Below are positions 48,901 to 57,375 of a DNA stretch of 64,000 nt, piece by piece (the first letter of the stretch is position 1; each line of letters starts with the position of its first letter). The stretch is from the NCBI RefSeq assembly GCF_037042905.1, contig NC_087253.1, positions 20,725,001 through 20,789,000 of the forward strand, read 5' to 3'. A model generated the notes under the pieces. That model ran no database searches. It worked only from the letters and a program-made list of their open reading frames with translations, and had not been told where the DNA came from. A program made the translations under genes and the position numbers. The DNA is from Lytechinus pictus (Eukaryota > Echinodermata > Echinoidea > Temnopleuroida > Toxopneustidae).

Positions 48901-50892
48901 ATTGTAGCCAATGGAATCAATCGTAGAAAATCAAGCGTACGATCAATCGCTAACCTTTGTGTTACGAGACCCAGAACACTGAGAGGAGAAAGAAGTAGGG
49001 GATGAAAGAGAAAGAATAACTGTTAAAGGTTGAATTCATAACCTTTTAAAAGCTTTCTAGTTAAGCACCACTTGGAACTGGAATAGGTGTTTGCAGAACA
49101 GTGTATAACAATTGCCCCCCCCCCCCTGTAAAGAACGAGTGCTTTCAGAGGAAAACTACACCGATTCATGAAAGTGCCTATAATGTAGAGAATCAATAAT
49201 GATTTGCATGGTGCGTTTTAATAACCTACAGGTAGCTTGACTAACCAAATATCAATATGTGTTCAATGCTAGTGGTTTGTGCAAATATATTGGATAAATT
49301 AATTTTTTGTATCTAGTACATGTACGGGGAAAAAATTCCTGTCAGGTCGTAAAGGGAGTGTTCTGTGTACCTGTGACTCTCAAGTTCTGCTTCAAATATG
49401 ATACTGACCAATATGTTTTCAATAATTACACCTATAAAATATTGTGGTATTGTGTATAATATTGCAAGTATTACTTCAGAGATATATAGTGTAACTTCTG
49501 AAGGTTTCCATGGCGAAGAAGAATAGTGTAGTAGGTTTCACGGTACACCATGTATCTTTCTTGGGCAAGTGTTGGTCCTGAAAAGGACTACCTAATCTCG
49601 ACGTTTCGACAAGCGTGTTCAGGAGACCACAAGAACACACTTGTCGAAACGTTGAGATTGGGTGGTCCCTTTCAGGACCAACACTTGCCCAAGAAAGATA
49701 CATGGTGTACCGTGAAACCTACTTCACTAGATATATAGTGAATATCATGTTTAAGAATAAATCTTCTTTTATATATGATGATTGCATGTATGCACGTACC
49801 TTTAAATTTTATCTTTTGTTTAAATCGGTTATGTATACTTTGGTTTATAATCATGTTTGGAGCTTGGCTTTTATATAAGGCTCAGCCTTTCTGCCACTCC
49901 TTATACTTTCATTTCTATCCGAGTAAAGTAATTTTTCATTCTTGTTTTTCTTTGTATCGTTTTGCTTACTATTAATGTCATAATTATTACTATTATATAT
50001 TGTCTATGTTATTATGTCTTTATATATGTTTGTTTTTTATGAAAATATTAAATAAATAAATGAATTGATATATACATGTCAGATACATGGTTACAAACAT
50101 TGGAACCATAAAAAACACTACTGCACAATCAGAAATATACTACCCTGATAAGTCTAGTTTCTCAATTAGCTGCTGCCCAAGAAGCCAAAACCACTTGACA
50201 ATAAATTATCTAACAGGTGTATGTTGATGATTTGAATAAGCATTTAGCACACTGTAGTGAGTAATCTCTGTATATGATGGATAATAGAAAAGTCCACCCA
50301 ACCAACAAGAATACAGGCAGGTACAGAATGTACAAATTCAGGGGCCAATTTCTTCCCATTTCATTCTGTATAATAATATTCACCAGGCCAGCAAATACAC
50401 CAGTCAAAATGAATTCTTGCTGTTTGCATTCAGAAGAGTTTTGCTCCAGGGTTTTGCTAAACTGACCTTCGAGGTCAAGTCAAGCCCAGGAAAGTTGATT
50501 TGAATCAAGAGACAAACGAAGCAAGCATAACGTCAAAAATTTCATCAAAATCAAATGCAAAATAAGTTTCACTATTTTTTTTTCAATCGAGTTATATGCA
50601 CAACACTGTTGACATGCTTGGCAAGAGGGTCGATAATGTTACACCCACATTTTTTTGTATTTCATTATGATTTTAAGTGCTTTTTTCCTTTTTATATTCA
50701 AAATTTTGCTGGGGTAGAAAGAGTTGATAAAATGATTATGTTTGTTTTTTGGTATATTTTTGAAAATGAAACATAGGAAAGAGTTGATAAAGTGTATTCT
50801 GGTTCATATTAGAATAAAATACTTACAAAGAAGATAAAGTTGAAGATAAACATAAGGATCTTAACGATCCTGGCGCAGCCTTCTAAAGCCAT
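36936..50892 (-). CDS. Tetraspanin B (CD63/CD9-like), five constant exons plus three alternative last exons
   Basis: Constant exons 50827-50892, 44522-44713, 43276-43446, 42106-42246 and 40828-40911 encode 218 residues, all with phase 0 introns. Three separate acceptor-led exons (39280-39330, 38918-38971, 36936-36998) can each finish the protein, giving 234, 235 or 238 aa. TM2 ends in the canonical GCCGAIKE (72-79). The large loop has CCG (146-148), PDSCC (167-171), Cys179 and Cys192, plus three sequons (Asn128, Asn150, Asn159). Like other tetraspanins it would act as a membrane scaffold at the cell surface or in endosomes. Intron positions match tetraspanin A, its same-strand neighbour, so the pair probably arose by tandem duplication. 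The introns after exons 2, 3 and 4 carry tandem arrays that touch the splice donors. Confidence 0.93.
37153..37700. mobile_element. Fold-back element, CAAGTCCACC family, between exons 6b and 6c
   Basis: The ends are TTAAATGTCAAGTCCACC and GATGGACTTGTCCTTTAA. Internal arms share ATCAAAATTGGATGTAAAATAAG and its complement. It is the same family as 25634-26243 and 46528-47138, and sits about 150 bp from exon 6c. Confidence 0.85.
38095..38280. repeat. (CTT)n / (CTC)n pyrimidine tract
   Basis: About 185 bp of almost pure pyrimidine between alternative exons 6b and 6c. It creates spurious Arg/Glu-rich frames on the - strand. Confidence 0.9.
38918..38971 (-). CDS. Tetraspanin B alternative last exon 6b
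   Basis: A CACCCCTGCAG acceptor is followed in frame by IFGMVFSLLLYIQLRGE and TGA. It is homologous to exon 6a in position and start (IFGM) but has a different tail. Confidence 0.78.
   Translation of the reverse strand: MFGMVFSLLLYIQLRGE
39280..39330 (-). CDS. Tetraspanin B alternative last exon 6a
   Basis: A CCCCCTACAG acceptor is followed in frame by IFGMILSMILYLATKG and TAA. It completes TM4 and gives a very short Lys-containing tail. No cysteine is present. Confidence 0.75.
   Translation of the reverse strand: MFGMILSMILYLATKG
39923..40192. mobile_element. MITE with GGGTGATTTCAAG termini
   Basis: Terminal inverted repeats GGGTGATTTCAAGTCC and AACTTGAAATCACCC bound a 270 bp element. 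Its ends contain short GTTGGTGTTAGTGTT-type repeats. It lies between exon 5 and exon 6a. Confidence 0.75.
40828..40911 (-). CDS. Tetraspanin B exon 5
   Basis: 28 codons: the last loop cysteine (GCQGK) and the first half of TM4 (IYIVGAIGIAFGLIQ). The donor is GTAAAA and the acceptor ATTGTAG. This is the common donor that must join to one of the alternative last exons. Confidence 0.92.
41060..41525 (-). repeat. ~130 bp tandem array in tetraspanin B intron 4
   Basis: Three to four diverged units share AACATTCTTAG..GTGGAA, AACTAATGCCCTTCTCC and GAATAGTTTTTACTA. A related segment at 42030-42105 continues directly into the exon 4 donor, and unit ends such as ACTTATCACAT resemble the real ACTTACCACAT boundary. 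Confidence 0.65.
41530..42030. mobile_element. Fold-back insertion in tetraspanin B intron 4
   Basis: It starts with a hairpin (GATGCTCTATTCAAC ... GTTGAATAGAGC flanked by TTTCACCTCATGC arms) and ends near a GTTGTACAAC motif. It splits the intronic array from its last unit. A near-identical copy is at 45035-45535. Confidence 0.7.
42106..42246 (-). CDS. Tetraspanin B exon 4 (large extracellular loop)
   Basis: 47 codons starting LKCCGVNGSSDW and containing GRYPDSCCKDGFEENC. The acceptor is TATTTTTCAG and the donor GTAAGT. It carries five of the six loop cysteines and two sequons. Confidence 0.95.
42380..42500 (-). repeat. Detached copies of the 75 bp intron unit
   Basis: Two units with AAAGCCTATGGGAATTA and GAGCCTACGGGAATTA sit in intron 3, matching the array at 43960-44520 in intron 2. 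Confidence 0.65.
42505..43275 (-). repeat. Tandem array of duplicated exon 3 ends and splice donors in tetraspanin B intron 3
   Basis: Units resembling the last ~70 bp of exon 3 plus donor and ~60 bp of intron recur downstream of the real exon. The ACATCTG landmark (+ strand) falls at 43274, 43146 and 43018 (128 bp period), then with shrinking, decaying units at about 42898, 42780 and 42695 and weaker traces to about 42505. The copy at 43147-43217 keeps a perfect GTAAGT donor but has an in-frame TAG. The next copy is open but its donor is GTGAAT. Confidence 0.85.
43276..43446 (-). CDS. Tetraspanin B exon 3
   Basis: 57 codons: TM3 (FFFLLLLILILEIAAGALAF) and the first part of the large loop, ending SLTKAWDILQSD. 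The acceptor is TTGCTTTTCAG and the donor GTAAGT. Its 3' end and donor are repeated in the intron that follows. Confidence 0.93.
43960..44520 (-). repeat. ~75 bp tandem array abutting the exon 2 donor of tetraspanin B
   Basis: Units with the landmarks CAAAGCCTATGGGAATTACAG and GGTTAACCCATTGCCTACTGG repeat several times and end at the GGTTAACTTAC that holds the exon 2 donor. Related units reappear at 42380-42500. A small LINE 3' fragment or unrelated insert interrupts near 44290-44400. Confidence 0.75.
44522..44713 (-). CDS. Tetraspanin B exon 2
   Basis: 64 codons: the rest of TM1, the small loop and TM2, ending GFLGCCGAIKESPCMLLI. The acceptor is CTTCATCCAG and the donor GTAAGT. Codon use is noticeably GC-richer than the surrounding intron. 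Confidence 0.95.
45035..45535. mobile_element. Second copy of the GATGCTCTATTCAAC fold-back element, intron 1
   Basis: Colinear with 41530-42030 over about 480 bp, including the hairpin, the AATATTCGCTATTTGTGTTG block and the GTGCAACGGTAC blocks. Both copies are in the same orientation within one gene. Confidence 0.7.
46341..46499. mobile_element. TAATACCTCGGTCA-family MITE, diverged copy 2
   Basis: CAGTCACATT at the left, ACGGCCGCCGTAGGGGAAATG at the right and a shared central GTAGCT.GTAC block. Confidence 0.7.
46528..47138. mobile_element. CAAGTCCACC fold-back element in tetraspanin B intron 1
   Basis: 611 bp with both ends intact, colinear with 25634-26243. Confidence 0.88.
47248..47400. 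mobile_element. Fold-back MITE, CCAGGGGTCTGTTTCATAAAAC termini
   Basis: The right end CTTCATGAAACCGGACCC. Same family as 15833-15962 (GTTATGATAAC, CTTCAATCTGATT). Confidence 0.75.
47673..47904. mobile_element. Mariner-type MITE, TACAGTGGTGCT termini
   Basis: TACAGTGGTGCTTGAAA at the left and TAGCACCACTGTA at the right, with TA at both edges as in Tc1/mariner target duplications. A 250 bp non-coding body. Confidence 0.7.
47935..48300 (+). repeat. Dispersed CCAGAACTAGATCTATGAT family, weak copy
   Basis: GTCCCACATATGCGCCATC, GTACCAGATCTTGATCTACAATGAT and TTTTGTCGTGAAATCATTTT parallel the other copies. Confidence 0.5.
48480..48787 (+). mobile_element. Probable LINE 3' UTR with AAACTTG tail
   Basis: T-rich, U-rich-like sequence ending GGAGAAATAAATGAAACTTGAAACTTGAA. 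Short direct tail repeats are typical of CR1/L2 3' ends. No coding part is left. Confidence 0.45.
48842..48972. mobile_element. CCCGTAACACAAAGGTTAGCG MITE, copy 2
   Basis: Same inverted termini as 18595-18755 with a different centre. Confidence 0.85.
49524..49730. mobile_element. 207 bp near-perfect palindrome
   Basis: AGTAGGTTTCACGGTACAC to its exact complement, with arms carrying CTTGGGCAAGTGTTGGTCCTG and TCGACGTTTCGACAAG. The centre is near 49627. Confidence 0.88.
50465..50760. mobile_element. Partial CAAGTCCACC-family copy
   Basis: The left end and body (GAGGTCAAGTC, CATCAAAATCAAATG) are present and the right terminus is lost. It ends near tetraspanin B coding exon 1. Confidence 0.6.
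50827..50892 (-). CDS. Tetraspanin B coding exon 1
   Basis: 22 codons, MALEGCARIVKIL then the first half of TM1. The donor is GTAAGT. The 41 bp above the ATG (to 50933) are 5' UTR of the same exon, after a strong pyrimidine-rich acceptor ending AACCAACAG. Confidence 0.9.
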
Positions 50893-51052
50893 TCTGAAGT
50901 GATTATTGATAAACTAGATGAAACAGATGATTCCTGTTGGTTAAAAATAAAGAAGAAAATACATTTCAAGAGAGAATCATTGAAAGAGCCTAGGACTCTT
51001 GAAGTTTCAGCTCTATGATGAAAAATAAACTTTAAAAGCCTGTATCACAAAA

Positions 51053-51245
51053 TTAAAGGGGAAGTTTACCCTGATGAAAAGCTTATTCTAAAAATAGCAA
51101 GAAAAATAATAACAATATGGATGAAAGTTTGCAGAAAATGCATCAACGATTTATAAAAAGCTATTAGAATTTTTAGATTTTTTTTTGGATTAGTGACATC
51201 ATATACGAGCAGCTGCCCCATTTGTTATGTATTTTATAAAATGCA
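51053..51245. mobile_element. Half fold-back element, TTAAAGGGGAAGTTTACCC
   Basis: It matches the left arm of 53943-54437 (TTTACCCTGA, GAGCAGCTGC). No right arm was found. Confidence 0.6.
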
Positions 51246-51679
51246 TATTGTATTCTTGAACTTCAAGGCGGTCTGACTACGCCTTGTGTCTCATATACAT
51301 TCACCCGAGAAGTTGTATTTACGAATTGAAATGTTTGCAAACTGAACAGGATAATGAGACACTATAACAATGTGTAGATAGCAAATGTATTAATGCCACG
51401 TGGTGTCCACATTATATATTCAAGGCTGGCAGTATCACCTAATTTCATTCACATAAAATGATGAAAAGATCGTCGCATAATCAATACTTGTTATGTAGTG
51501 ACGTCAATGGCGTCGTTAGCTGAACTTCTTGGTGCGAATTGTCTTTCAAAGACAATGACCTTTGACCCTCTCTTTGCCGCCATCTACTTCCAATCAATAA
51601 CCGTTCAATGAGTTGTGGTAAAAGGAGCAGCGGTACAATGGGAATACAAATGGACTTTGTCGGGGAGAATTGGATCTAG

Positions 51680-52060
51680 TTAAAGATATGCCAGTTGTGG
51701 GAACGATCTCAAAATGACTTTTTACAGAATTTAATATAATGATCACCAAAGTGTCTGTTTGTATGAATAAAAAATATGTGCCAAAGAATTCTGGAAGAAA
51801 GAAATTGTGTAATTGCTGAGAAATAAGCAAAATAAGCGCGGATTCGGTCACTTCCGTCGGGTCTTTATTCCAGCAAGAATAATACACTGTCCCACGTGTG
51901 CCTATCTGTGTTGGCGATCTTCAGTGTGATCTTTTTTTAGCTAGATATTATGATTTCACAAAGTTCAGTTTCTGTAACTGTACCAGATCTAGATCCACGA
52001 TGATATATCAATACTTTACCTTGGTTTTACAGACTTTCTCACGAAATCAGTGTTTTACTG
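51680..52060 (+). repeat. Dispersed CCAGAACTAGATCTATGAT family, copy 3
   Basis: GCTGAGAAATAAGCAAAATAAG, CTGTCCCACGTGTGCC and GTACCAGATCTAGATCCACGAT align with 9655-9935. Confidence 0.7.
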
Positions 52061-52453
52061 CAACTACGTTCATTTAGCTTTAGAGTGGAATAACAGATCC
52101 ATATATGTAAACCTACACGTAACCATTGTTGTTTATATCAATATAGTGTTCGCAGAAAAAAGTAATATGAAACTAACGGAAATATGAAATCTCCAATCAT
52201 CTGCTTCATAGATACAGGTACCCCCACATATGAGATCATCTAACATTTTATTCTCATTACCAGCTGACTTTCAAGAGTATAATCAATTTAATTCATTCAA
52301 TATATTATCAAATATCACCGATATACATTCATTTGATAGCATTGTTACTTGTATTAATAATACAAAATTAGCCACATACTAATCAAGGATTTATATACCC
52401 AAAGGGTGTACATATATCGTATTATATTACAGTATATTATATTATATTATATT

Positions 52454-52720
52454 ATGGCGTAATTTCCTTCAGCAAGAAATTCATCCACATTGTGCTGCAC
52501 TCAACCCAGGTGAGGTGAATGGGTACCTGGCAGGAATTTATTCCTTGAAATGCATGTGCGCTGTAATCTCAGTAATTACGGCTGCCAAGCTACAGCTGGG
52601 GTAATAATATCCAAGTCCTTTGGAAGCGCATAGAGACATTATTAATAATTTGATATGTGCTATACAAGAACTGTATATTATTATCATTATTATTATATCA
52701 TATTACAATATATTATATTA
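52454..52720 (+). mobile_element. tRNA-derived SINE, copy 3, 5' truncated
   Basis: It starts at CGTAATTTCCTTCAGCAAG, lacking the tRNA-like head. The body and (ATT)n tail match copy 2. Confidence 0.75.
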
Positions 52721-53261
52721 TATATCATATTATATCACAACACATCACCTTAAATATATCTACTCTGTCTTGTGAGTAAGCAGAATTGAGAACTCAAAAT
52801 TCCATCATAAAAAAATCCTTTTCCACCTCTCATTCATTTCATTTTATAGATTTGAGCAAAAGCCATACGTACAAAGCATTTTAACGATAAATATGCAACA
52901 AACATAACCCCCTTCACACTGTTTATAAGGACTGCAGACTACACAGTAAGAAAAACATGCTTACCGGTAAAATTGTCTACAATGTTGTTACTTGACAGTT
53001 GTTAATCTTGTTTAACAGTAAAACAACCATGCTTAATTTATTGAAGAATGAATAATAAAAACAAAACTTTGTTTTTTTAAACATCCTTTCAAACTGTTAA
53101 CAATTACTGTAAATTTCACAATATATGTAGGAAGCATTAAGAATAGTATAAAAAAATGAATAAAAAGCAAATTTAATGTGTATTACCATACATATCTTCA
53201 GTAAGACTTCAACAATTTGGTTCTACATGTATCACTACACAGTATGTTGGAATCGAAAGTA

Positions 53262-53729
53262 AGAGGCTGTTCTCACTACGTTCCTAAAACTAGTTTACTG
53301 GAAACTAGTTTAGTGGAAACTAGTTTATCGCGTAGTGAGAACGGTCGAAGCGGTCTTGGAAGCTATCTTCCAAACCAGTTTGGAAAACCACCTCGCGATG
53401 TAGTTTTCAAGATCGCTTTGCCTCGTTAAACTAGTTTTAGCGTAAGTGAGGACACAACCGTTCTTCGGGAAGCGATCTTTGCACATTTTGAGCGCGCTAC
53501 TCCACACGACAGGTGTAGAATGCCTATGCTGCGGTTTCGAATTTCGCGCGAAACGTGTCACCCCACTGAGAGCGTTTCCACAGCAACAAGAGCGCTTTAC
53601 GTGAAGTGATTTTGAAAACCACTTTCGTGTGATCAAGTGGGTACGCTAGCAAAGCGATCTTTCAAAGTGGTAATTCCTGAATCGGTTTCCAGTAAACTAG
53701 TTTTAGAAAACGTAATGAGAACGGCCTCT
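53262..53729. mobile_element. DNA-transposon-derived element with AGAGGCYGTTCTCAYTACGTT termini
   Basis: About 43 bp inverted ends that include AAACTAGTTT repeats. The 468 bp GC-richer body has no transposase. I could not define a target-site duplication. Confidence 0.8.
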
Positions 53730-53942
53730 AAGAAACTCTGTTCAACAAGGATCTATCCAGGGAAGTAGGAGTTCCCTGATCTATCGAAACTGATGCAATT
53801 TTAGAACTTGAAAAGATTTATGAAACCATTTGTTTCACTATGCGAGCTTCATTCAATGTATTGTCTTTGCGCTGCAGGGCAAATGGTGAATTCATAATGG
53901 AAACGGGGAGTAATTTTAATATAGAGTAATACTCTGACAAGC

Positions 53943-54437
53943 TTAAAGGGGAATTTTACCCTGACGAGAAGTTTTTGTAAAAAAAACATTAAAATATTAT
54001 TGGTGAAGGTTTGAGGAAAATCCATTAATGAGTAAGAAAGTTAATAGAATTTTATGTTTTTGAATTGCGATGTCATACGAGCAGCTGCTATATATGCTAT
54101 GTAATATAAAATGCATAAATTTACATTTCTTCATGGTTCGTGATGACTAAAACTTTCTTCTTTCAGGAGGGGGTGTGAAATAATTTGTCTGTTGATATAC
54201 TAAAGGTACAATAAAACCCATTTTCAAATTTTTTGAAAGAATGACATTCCACTGAGTCGTTTTTTTAATTCATGATACATGTGAAACTGCTCGCATGTGA
54301 TGTCACATAAAAAAAATAATCAAAATTCTAATAACTTTTAAACCTTTGATGGGTTTTCCTCAAACCTTAACCATATTTTATTAATTTTTCCGCTATTTTT
54401 ACATCAAACTATTTGTCAGGGTGAACATCCCCTTTAA
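53943..54437. mobile_element. Fold-back element, TTAAAGGGGAATTTTACCCTG termini
   Basis: 495 bp closing with TCAGGGTGAACATCCCCTTTAA. It is a fourth terminus type of the same TTAAAGG superfamily. Confidence 0.85.
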
Positions 54438-55009
54438 AGTTCAATATTTTAGGACAAGGCTACTTTTCCAAAGAACAAATACAGTATTACCATGGTATCA
54501 CAGCATAAATGGGGAAATAAAACAGGTCACAAGGACAATGAGAGAGGTATCATGTCCAGTTTATTGGGCATTCAGGACAATGACCTACAATGACTTTCAA
54601 TCAAGTGAAAACTGGTCTGACTGAAGAACAGAATATATATTTTAAACTTGACTCCCTTGCAATAGTTTCTCAGTCTCAATTGCAATCAGGTCTGATATCA
54701 GAGACTAGTATTCCAAGGGACCTGATGAAGGCACAGTTTGAATGGCATCCATTGATCCCAGTGCATGACCACAAACACAACAGTTTACTTCATTGGCGCT
54801 GCGCTGCACTGAGCAGTGAATCTACCTTCATGACCTAAATATGATTCAACCTGGCCTTGTATAAGTGTATATACAATGAAAATGAAAATCCTAGGAAGAA
54901 GCATGAAAGGAGAATGAAATTATTGTATCTGAGGCAGTTAGCATGAGAGTGGTTGGGGTGGTATTGGTGGCTGTGACATTGTAGATAGTTGTTTAGAGAA
55001 ACCACTCTA

Positions 55010-56400
55010 GCAGTTTCTTAATAGTGGTAGTGAGGGACTGGAAGTACAGAAAGTGATGGTACCGATGTGCAGTGGTAGACATTTCACCAGGCAGTGTTGG
55101 TGGGTAGTTTTGGTGGATGTACGTTGCAGCGAAACCTGTAGGTGTTTGGAAAACCACTAGCAGTTTCCTAGGCTAAAGGAAATATGGAGGTGGTGAAAGT
55201 AGGAGGGGTGGTTAACTGGTGGTACGATGGCGGTACCGATGTGAAGAGGTAGACATTGCATTAGTAGTGTTGGTGGGCAGTAAAGGTGGATTTTGTTGCA
55301 GTGTAGTTTGGCGCTTGGAGAAACAACAAGGTTCACAGTGGTAGCAAAAGTAGTAATGATGGTGGGGGGGTACTTATGTACATGTAGGTATGAAGTGGTA
55401 AAGGTGGTACCAATATGTATACAAGTAGTGGTAGATGTCGGACAAGAAGTGGTGGTGGGAGTTGGAGTTTCCGATGGGTGTGTGTAGTAGATGTGGTACT
55501 GGTAGTAGTGGTGGGGTAACAGTATTGGCATGTGTAGTGGCACTGGTAGCTGTGGTACTGGTAGTAGTGGTGGGGTAACAGTATTGGCATGTGTAGTGGT
55601 AGCTGTGGTACTGGTAGTAGTGATGAAGTAACAGTATTGACATACATGTGTAGTGGCCGCTGTGGTACTGGTAGTGGTGGGGGTAACAGTATTGGCATGT
55701 GTAGTGGTAGCTGTGGTACTGGTTGGGGTAACAGTATTGGCATGTGTAGTGGTACTGGTAGTAGTGGTTGGGGTAACAGTATTGGCATGTGTAGTGGTAG
55801 CTGTGGTACTGGTAGTGGTGGCCAGGGGTAACAGTATTGGCATGTGTAGTGGTAGCTGTGGTACTGGTGGGGGTAACAGTATTGGCATGTGTAGTGGTAG
55901 CTGTGGTACTGGTAGTAGTGGTTGGGGTAACAGTATTGGCATGTGTAGTGGTAGCTGTGGTACTGGTGGGGGTAACAGTATTGGCATGTGTAGTGGTACT
56001 GGTAGTAGTGGTCGGGGTAACAGTATTGGCATGTGTAGTGGTAGCTGTGGTACTGGTAGTAGTGGCGGGGTAACAGTATAGGCATGTGTAGTGGTAGCTG
56101 TGGTACTGGTGGGGGTAACAGTATTGGCATGTGTAGTGGTAGCTGTGGTACTGGTAGTAGTGGTTGGGGTAACAGTATTGGCATGTGTAGTGGTAGCTGT
56201 GGTACTGGTGGGGGTAACAGTATTGGCATGTGTAGTGGTACTGGTAGTAGTGGTCGGGGTAACAGTATTGGCATGTGTAGTGGTAGCTGTGGTACTGGTA
56301 GTAGTGGCGGGGTAACAGTATAGGCATGTGTAGTGGTAGCTGTGGTACTGGTAGTGGTGTTGGGGGTACACATGGGTGTGTATAGTGGTAGATGTTGGAC
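55010..56400. repeat. GTGGTACTGGTAGTAGTGG minisatellite with 242 bp higher-order repeat
   Basis: Units of GGGGTAACAGTATTGGCATG plus variable GTGTAGTGGTAGCTGTGGTA segments fill 55490-56350. The landmark GTATAGGCATG occurs at 56076 and 56318, so a 242 bp block is duplicated. The flank 55010-55330 has an older, larger duplication. Long frames on both strands are by-products. Confidence 0.9.
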
Positions 56401-57129
56401 TCTCTCTCACCCACTCTCTTTCTCTTTGACTTTGGGTGAAAGAAAATATTTGAGTGGGTGGCCTTGTGTGGGTGGATTTTATGTGGGTTGTAAAACCAAT
56501 GGAAACGAGTGGAAAATATGAACAGCAGCAGCTTAGAGGTAAATAACTTGTTTTTCAACTGTAGCAGCATTTGATTTCACAAACATATCTTTAGAAAAGA
56601 GAAATATTTGTTTTGTTTGAGTTGGACTGCAGTATAAAGGCCTGTTGCCAAAGGAACAGACATGTTATCTAGATGTGAAAAAACAAAATTTAAGTACACC
56701 TACAAAAAGAAACAAGCACAGAAGTCAGAAACCATAATAAATTCAAGAGAATATTACTTTTTTTAAATGTAATGTATCATAGGCTGAAAATAAAAGTTGG
56801 AAATTCAAACTAAGAAAATCAAATACAAACATTTGCTATTTTGCACCCAAGTGTCTTTTTAAAAAGTGTTATAGTAGTTTGCAAATAAGCACTTTATTCA
56901 AATGATTTTTTTTTTTCACCCAATTTCTGCTTTTTTTCTTACAGTTTATGTTGGCTGTCAATGTTTTGTTTAAGAGCTTTACAACCCTAATGGTGCTAAA
57001 CACTAAAAAAAAAAAAAAATCGAGAAAATTTTGAAATAATGGAAAATAAAATTATCTTTCTGTGAACTCTTGGATGGATGTCAATGCTCAACATGGCACC
57101 ACATTGCCCCCCCAAAAAAAACCACACAT

Positions 57130-57375
57130 TACTGGTAAATTGCCAATTCGTCTACTGCCAACTCGTCCACCAACATTTTGTCTAATAACCATTTGGTCCT
57201 ATCATCACTTCATCTAATCACCATTTCATCTCACAACCAGTTGGTTTAATATCCATTTCATTTTCATTCATTTTGCACAATTTTTACTCCAATTACACCA
57301 AATGGTATATAGACTAAATGGCCATTGGACCAACTGCATATTAGACGGAATGGTATTAGACTAAATGAAAGAAGA
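57130..57375. mobile_element. Degraded fold-back element, CCATTTGGTCTAAT-type arms
   Basis: ATTTTGTCTAATAACCATTTGG at the left and GGAATGGTATTAGACTAAAT at the right, with several internal ATTTCATCTAATCACC repeats. Confidence 0.5.

Noticed and set aside
49524..49730. Hammerhead ribozyme, suggested by CTGAACA..TTGTCGAAACGTC
   Set aside because: The conserved CUGAUGA core is not matched and no consistent three-stem fold with a UH cleavage site was found by eye.
55157..56570. Overlapping 417, 398 and 346 codon - strand frames
   Set aside because: All three lie over the same minisatellite, whose units lack stop codons in several frames. There is no domain, and the low-complexity Thr, Tyr/His/Cys and Pro/Leu repeats are just the unit in different registers.
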